This document shows positions 62,947 to 64,000 of a DNA stretch of 64,000 nt, in pieces. Made by a program: the position numbers and the translations under genes. Position 1 is the stretch's first letter. Each line of letters starts with the position of its first letter. Origin of the DNA: Streptomyces shenzhenensis (GTDB lineage Bacteria; Actinomycetota; Actinomycetes; Streptomycetales; Streptomycetaceae); NCBI RefSeq assembly GCF_021462265.1, contig NZ_JAJONF010000027.1:1-64000 (forward strand), read 5' to 3'. The notes below the pieces were generated by a model. That model saw nothing but the letters and a program-made list of their open reading frames with translations, was not told where the DNA came from and made no database searches.

Positions 62947-63576
62947 TCACGGCTCCGGTGCGGCGACGGGCCCGAGACCCGCCAGCACGGCGTCGACGAT
63001 CTGTTCGGCCAGGCCCTCGGGGAGATCCGCCTCCGGGCGCAGGATCGCCCTGAGCAGCATCGGGCCGGTGAACATGTCGTTGGCCAGTTCGATGTCGATG
63101 TCGGCGCGGAGTTCGCCGTTGCGCTGGCCCCGGCGCAGCACTTCCCTGCCCAGTTCGCGCCGGGGGTTGACGACGCTGGTGTGGTAGGCGTTCCAGATGC
63201 GGGGGCTGCTCTTCATCTGGGCGTACACGTTGTGCAGGATCGCCGACGAACGGTTCATCAGTCCCCGTTGCCGCAGCGATTCGAGGAGCACCACCAGGTC
63301 GTCGCGCATGGAGGTGCCGGGGAGTTCGGGGTCGGGGGGCTCGGCGGCGCGCATGACGTCGACGAAGAGCTCCTCCTTGCCGTTCCAGCGGCGGTAGATG
63401 GTGGCCTTGCCGACGCCGGCGGTCCGGGCGATCCGCTCGATGGACAGCTCGCCGAGCGGTACGCCGTCCTCCAGGAGTTTCATCACACCCTCCACGATGG
63501 CGACTTCCACCGCCTCGCTCCGGGGGCGGCCCCGGGCCGGAGCCATCGACCGCGGGCCGCTGTCGGCAAGCGTCAC
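62947..63576 (-). CDS. TetR-family regulator
   Basis: 209 residues from GTG 63576. HTH: EVAIVEGVMKLLEDGVPLGELSIERIARTAGVGKATIYRRWNGKEELFVDVM. The C-terminal ligand domain belongs to a group found near DHA2 pumps (DPELPGTSMRDDLVVLLESLRQRGL). AGAGGA lies nine bases before the GTG; another GTG six codons upstream is in frame. It is transcribed in the same direction as, and just downstream of, a large efflux pump gene (63747 onward), which is its likely target together with itself. Confidence 0.9.
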   Translation of the reverse strand: MTLADSGPRSMAPARGRPRSEAVEVAIVEGVMKLLEDGVPLGELSIERIARTAGVGKATIYRRWNGKEELFVDVMRAAEPPDPELPGTSMRDDLVVLLESLRQRGLMNRSSAILHNVYAQMKSSPRIWNAYHTSVVNPRRELGREVLRRGQRNGELRADIDIELANDMFTGPMLLRAILRPEADLPEGLAEQIVDAVLAGLGPVAAPEP

Positions 63577-63640
63577 GTCATACCGTCCTCTCACTGACCA
63601 CGGGAATCCTCCCGCAGCCGAAGCCTCCCCCCGTTGTCGC

Positions 63641-63658
63641 CACGAGGCTTCCCTCGTG
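63641..63658 (-). terminator. Small stem-loop between the pump and TetR genes
   Basis: CACGAGG and CCTCGTG form a seven-base stem with a four-base loop in the 170-base gap after the pump stop. Confidence 0.5.
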
Positions 63659-63746
63659 GGCCCCCCGTACCCACGGTCCCCACCGTTCCCGCGGCGCCCG
63701 GGGTCCGGGGGCCGTCGCCCTGCCGGTGCCGGGCTTCAGCCGTTCG

Positions 63747-64000
63747 TCATTCCGCCGCTACGACCAACTCCTGTTCGCGGTCGTCCTGCTGACCCGCCGG
63801 TGCTTTTCCCGGGAGGAAGAGGGCCACGACCACGGCGCCGATCAGTGCGACCACCGCGCCGCACAGGGCGGTGGTGTGCATGGCGTGCAGGAAGGCGTCG
63901 TTGGCGGGGGTGACCAGGCCCTTGCCCTGCGCGCCGAGCTTGGCGGCGACGCCGAGCGTGGCCTCGATGGACTCGCCGGCGGTGTCGCGCAGCCCGGGCG
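63747..64000 (-). CDS. C-terminal end of a DHA2-type MFS efflux pump (partial)
   Basis: The window holds the last 84 codons. The sequence LRDTAGESIEATLGVAAKLGA and ANDAFLHAMHTTALCGAVVA, then the span VALIGAVVVALFLPGK and a charged tail, is typical of the last spans of EmrB/QacA-family 14-span drug exporters. The stop is TGA at 63747-63749. The TetR gene that follows on the same strand probably regulates it. The substrate cannot be told. Confidence 0.85.
   Translation of the reverse strand, partial: PGLRDTAGESIEATLGVAAKLGAQGKGLVTPANDAFLHAMHTTALCGAVVALIGAVVVALFLPGKAPAGQQDDREQELVVAAE

Overview
The window is chromosomal DNA from a high-GC actinomycete, almost certainly Streptomyces. Codon third positions are mostly G or C, GTG starts and one TTG start occur, many secreted proteins carry long Ala-rich signal peptides, and there are actinobacterial families such as DUF397 next to XRE regulators, HATPase anti-sigma-like proteins, SpoIIE-type PP2C phosphatases and NsrR. 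From memory, the gene order (glnII, pullulanase, alpha-glucosidase, malG-malF-malE, malR, glnE, glnA-like) matches the Streptomyces coelicolor chromosome core near SCO2210-SCO2241. I saw no prophage, plasmid, CRISPR array, rRNA or antibiotic cluster.

Layout. 1-2.6 kb: end of an unknown gene, a small membrane protein, a HTH_42 DNA glycosylase-like protein and a four-copy 71-bp tandem repeat. 2.6-15.2 kb: a small basic protein, an ArsC-like reductase, two secreted proteins (one DUF1996), glnII with a GlnR-type operator, a winged-helix regulator, an NAD-dependent epimerase-like protein, a long nested inverted repeat, a histidine kinase/response regulator pair, a lipoprotein, a membrane-anchored protein with a sigma-factor-like N-terminus, and a TetR regulator. 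15.2-17.3 kb: a CHMI-like tautomerase and a receiver-GAF-PP2C phosphatase. 17.3-35.7 kb: a maltodextrin/starch locus. It has a bifunctional amylase-pullulanase, two secreted alpha-amylases, a cytoplasmic alpha-glucosidase, the malEFG ABC importer and the LacI-type regulator malR. CTTGCAG-like repeats stand before each transcription unit. A DUF4232 protein and a divergent SDR/XRE-regulator pair are inserted among them. 35.8-47.6 kb: a PAP2 enzyme, glnE, a phosphoesterase/MFS/TolB-like operon, a PP2C phosphatase, a GlnA2-type synthetase and a flavohemoglobin with an NsrR-type box. 47.6-51 kb: a decayed zinc-ribbon gene, a seven-blade YVTN propeller protein with a TTG start, and nsrR. 50.7-64 kb: DUF3105 and DUF305 proteins, an S53 peptidase, a triple-DUF397/XRE pair, an HATPase protein, a subtilisin-fold protein that has lost two catalytic residues next to a Gln-rich protein, tRNA-Gln, Uma2, MFS, an EEP-family membrane protein, a TetR and the end of a DHA2 efflux pump.

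How the genes work together. Extracellular amylases and pullulanase would degrade starch to maltodextrins, MalE-MalF-MalG would import them, the alpha-glucosidase would release glucose, and MalR would repress the set. GlnII makes glutamine under GlnR; GlnE adenylylates a type I synthetase that is not in the window; the GlnA2-like enzyme lacks the adenylylation tyrosine and probably glutamylates polyamines. NsrR senses nitric oxide and would control the flavohemoglobin that detoxifies it.

The least explained parts are the pseudo-subtilisin/Gln-rich pair (56.7-59.0 kb), the membrane-anchored sigma-like protein (12.3-14.2 kb), the triple DUF397 protein, and the YVTN protein with its decayed neighbour. 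All functions are inferred from sequence recognition by eye; no database search was run.
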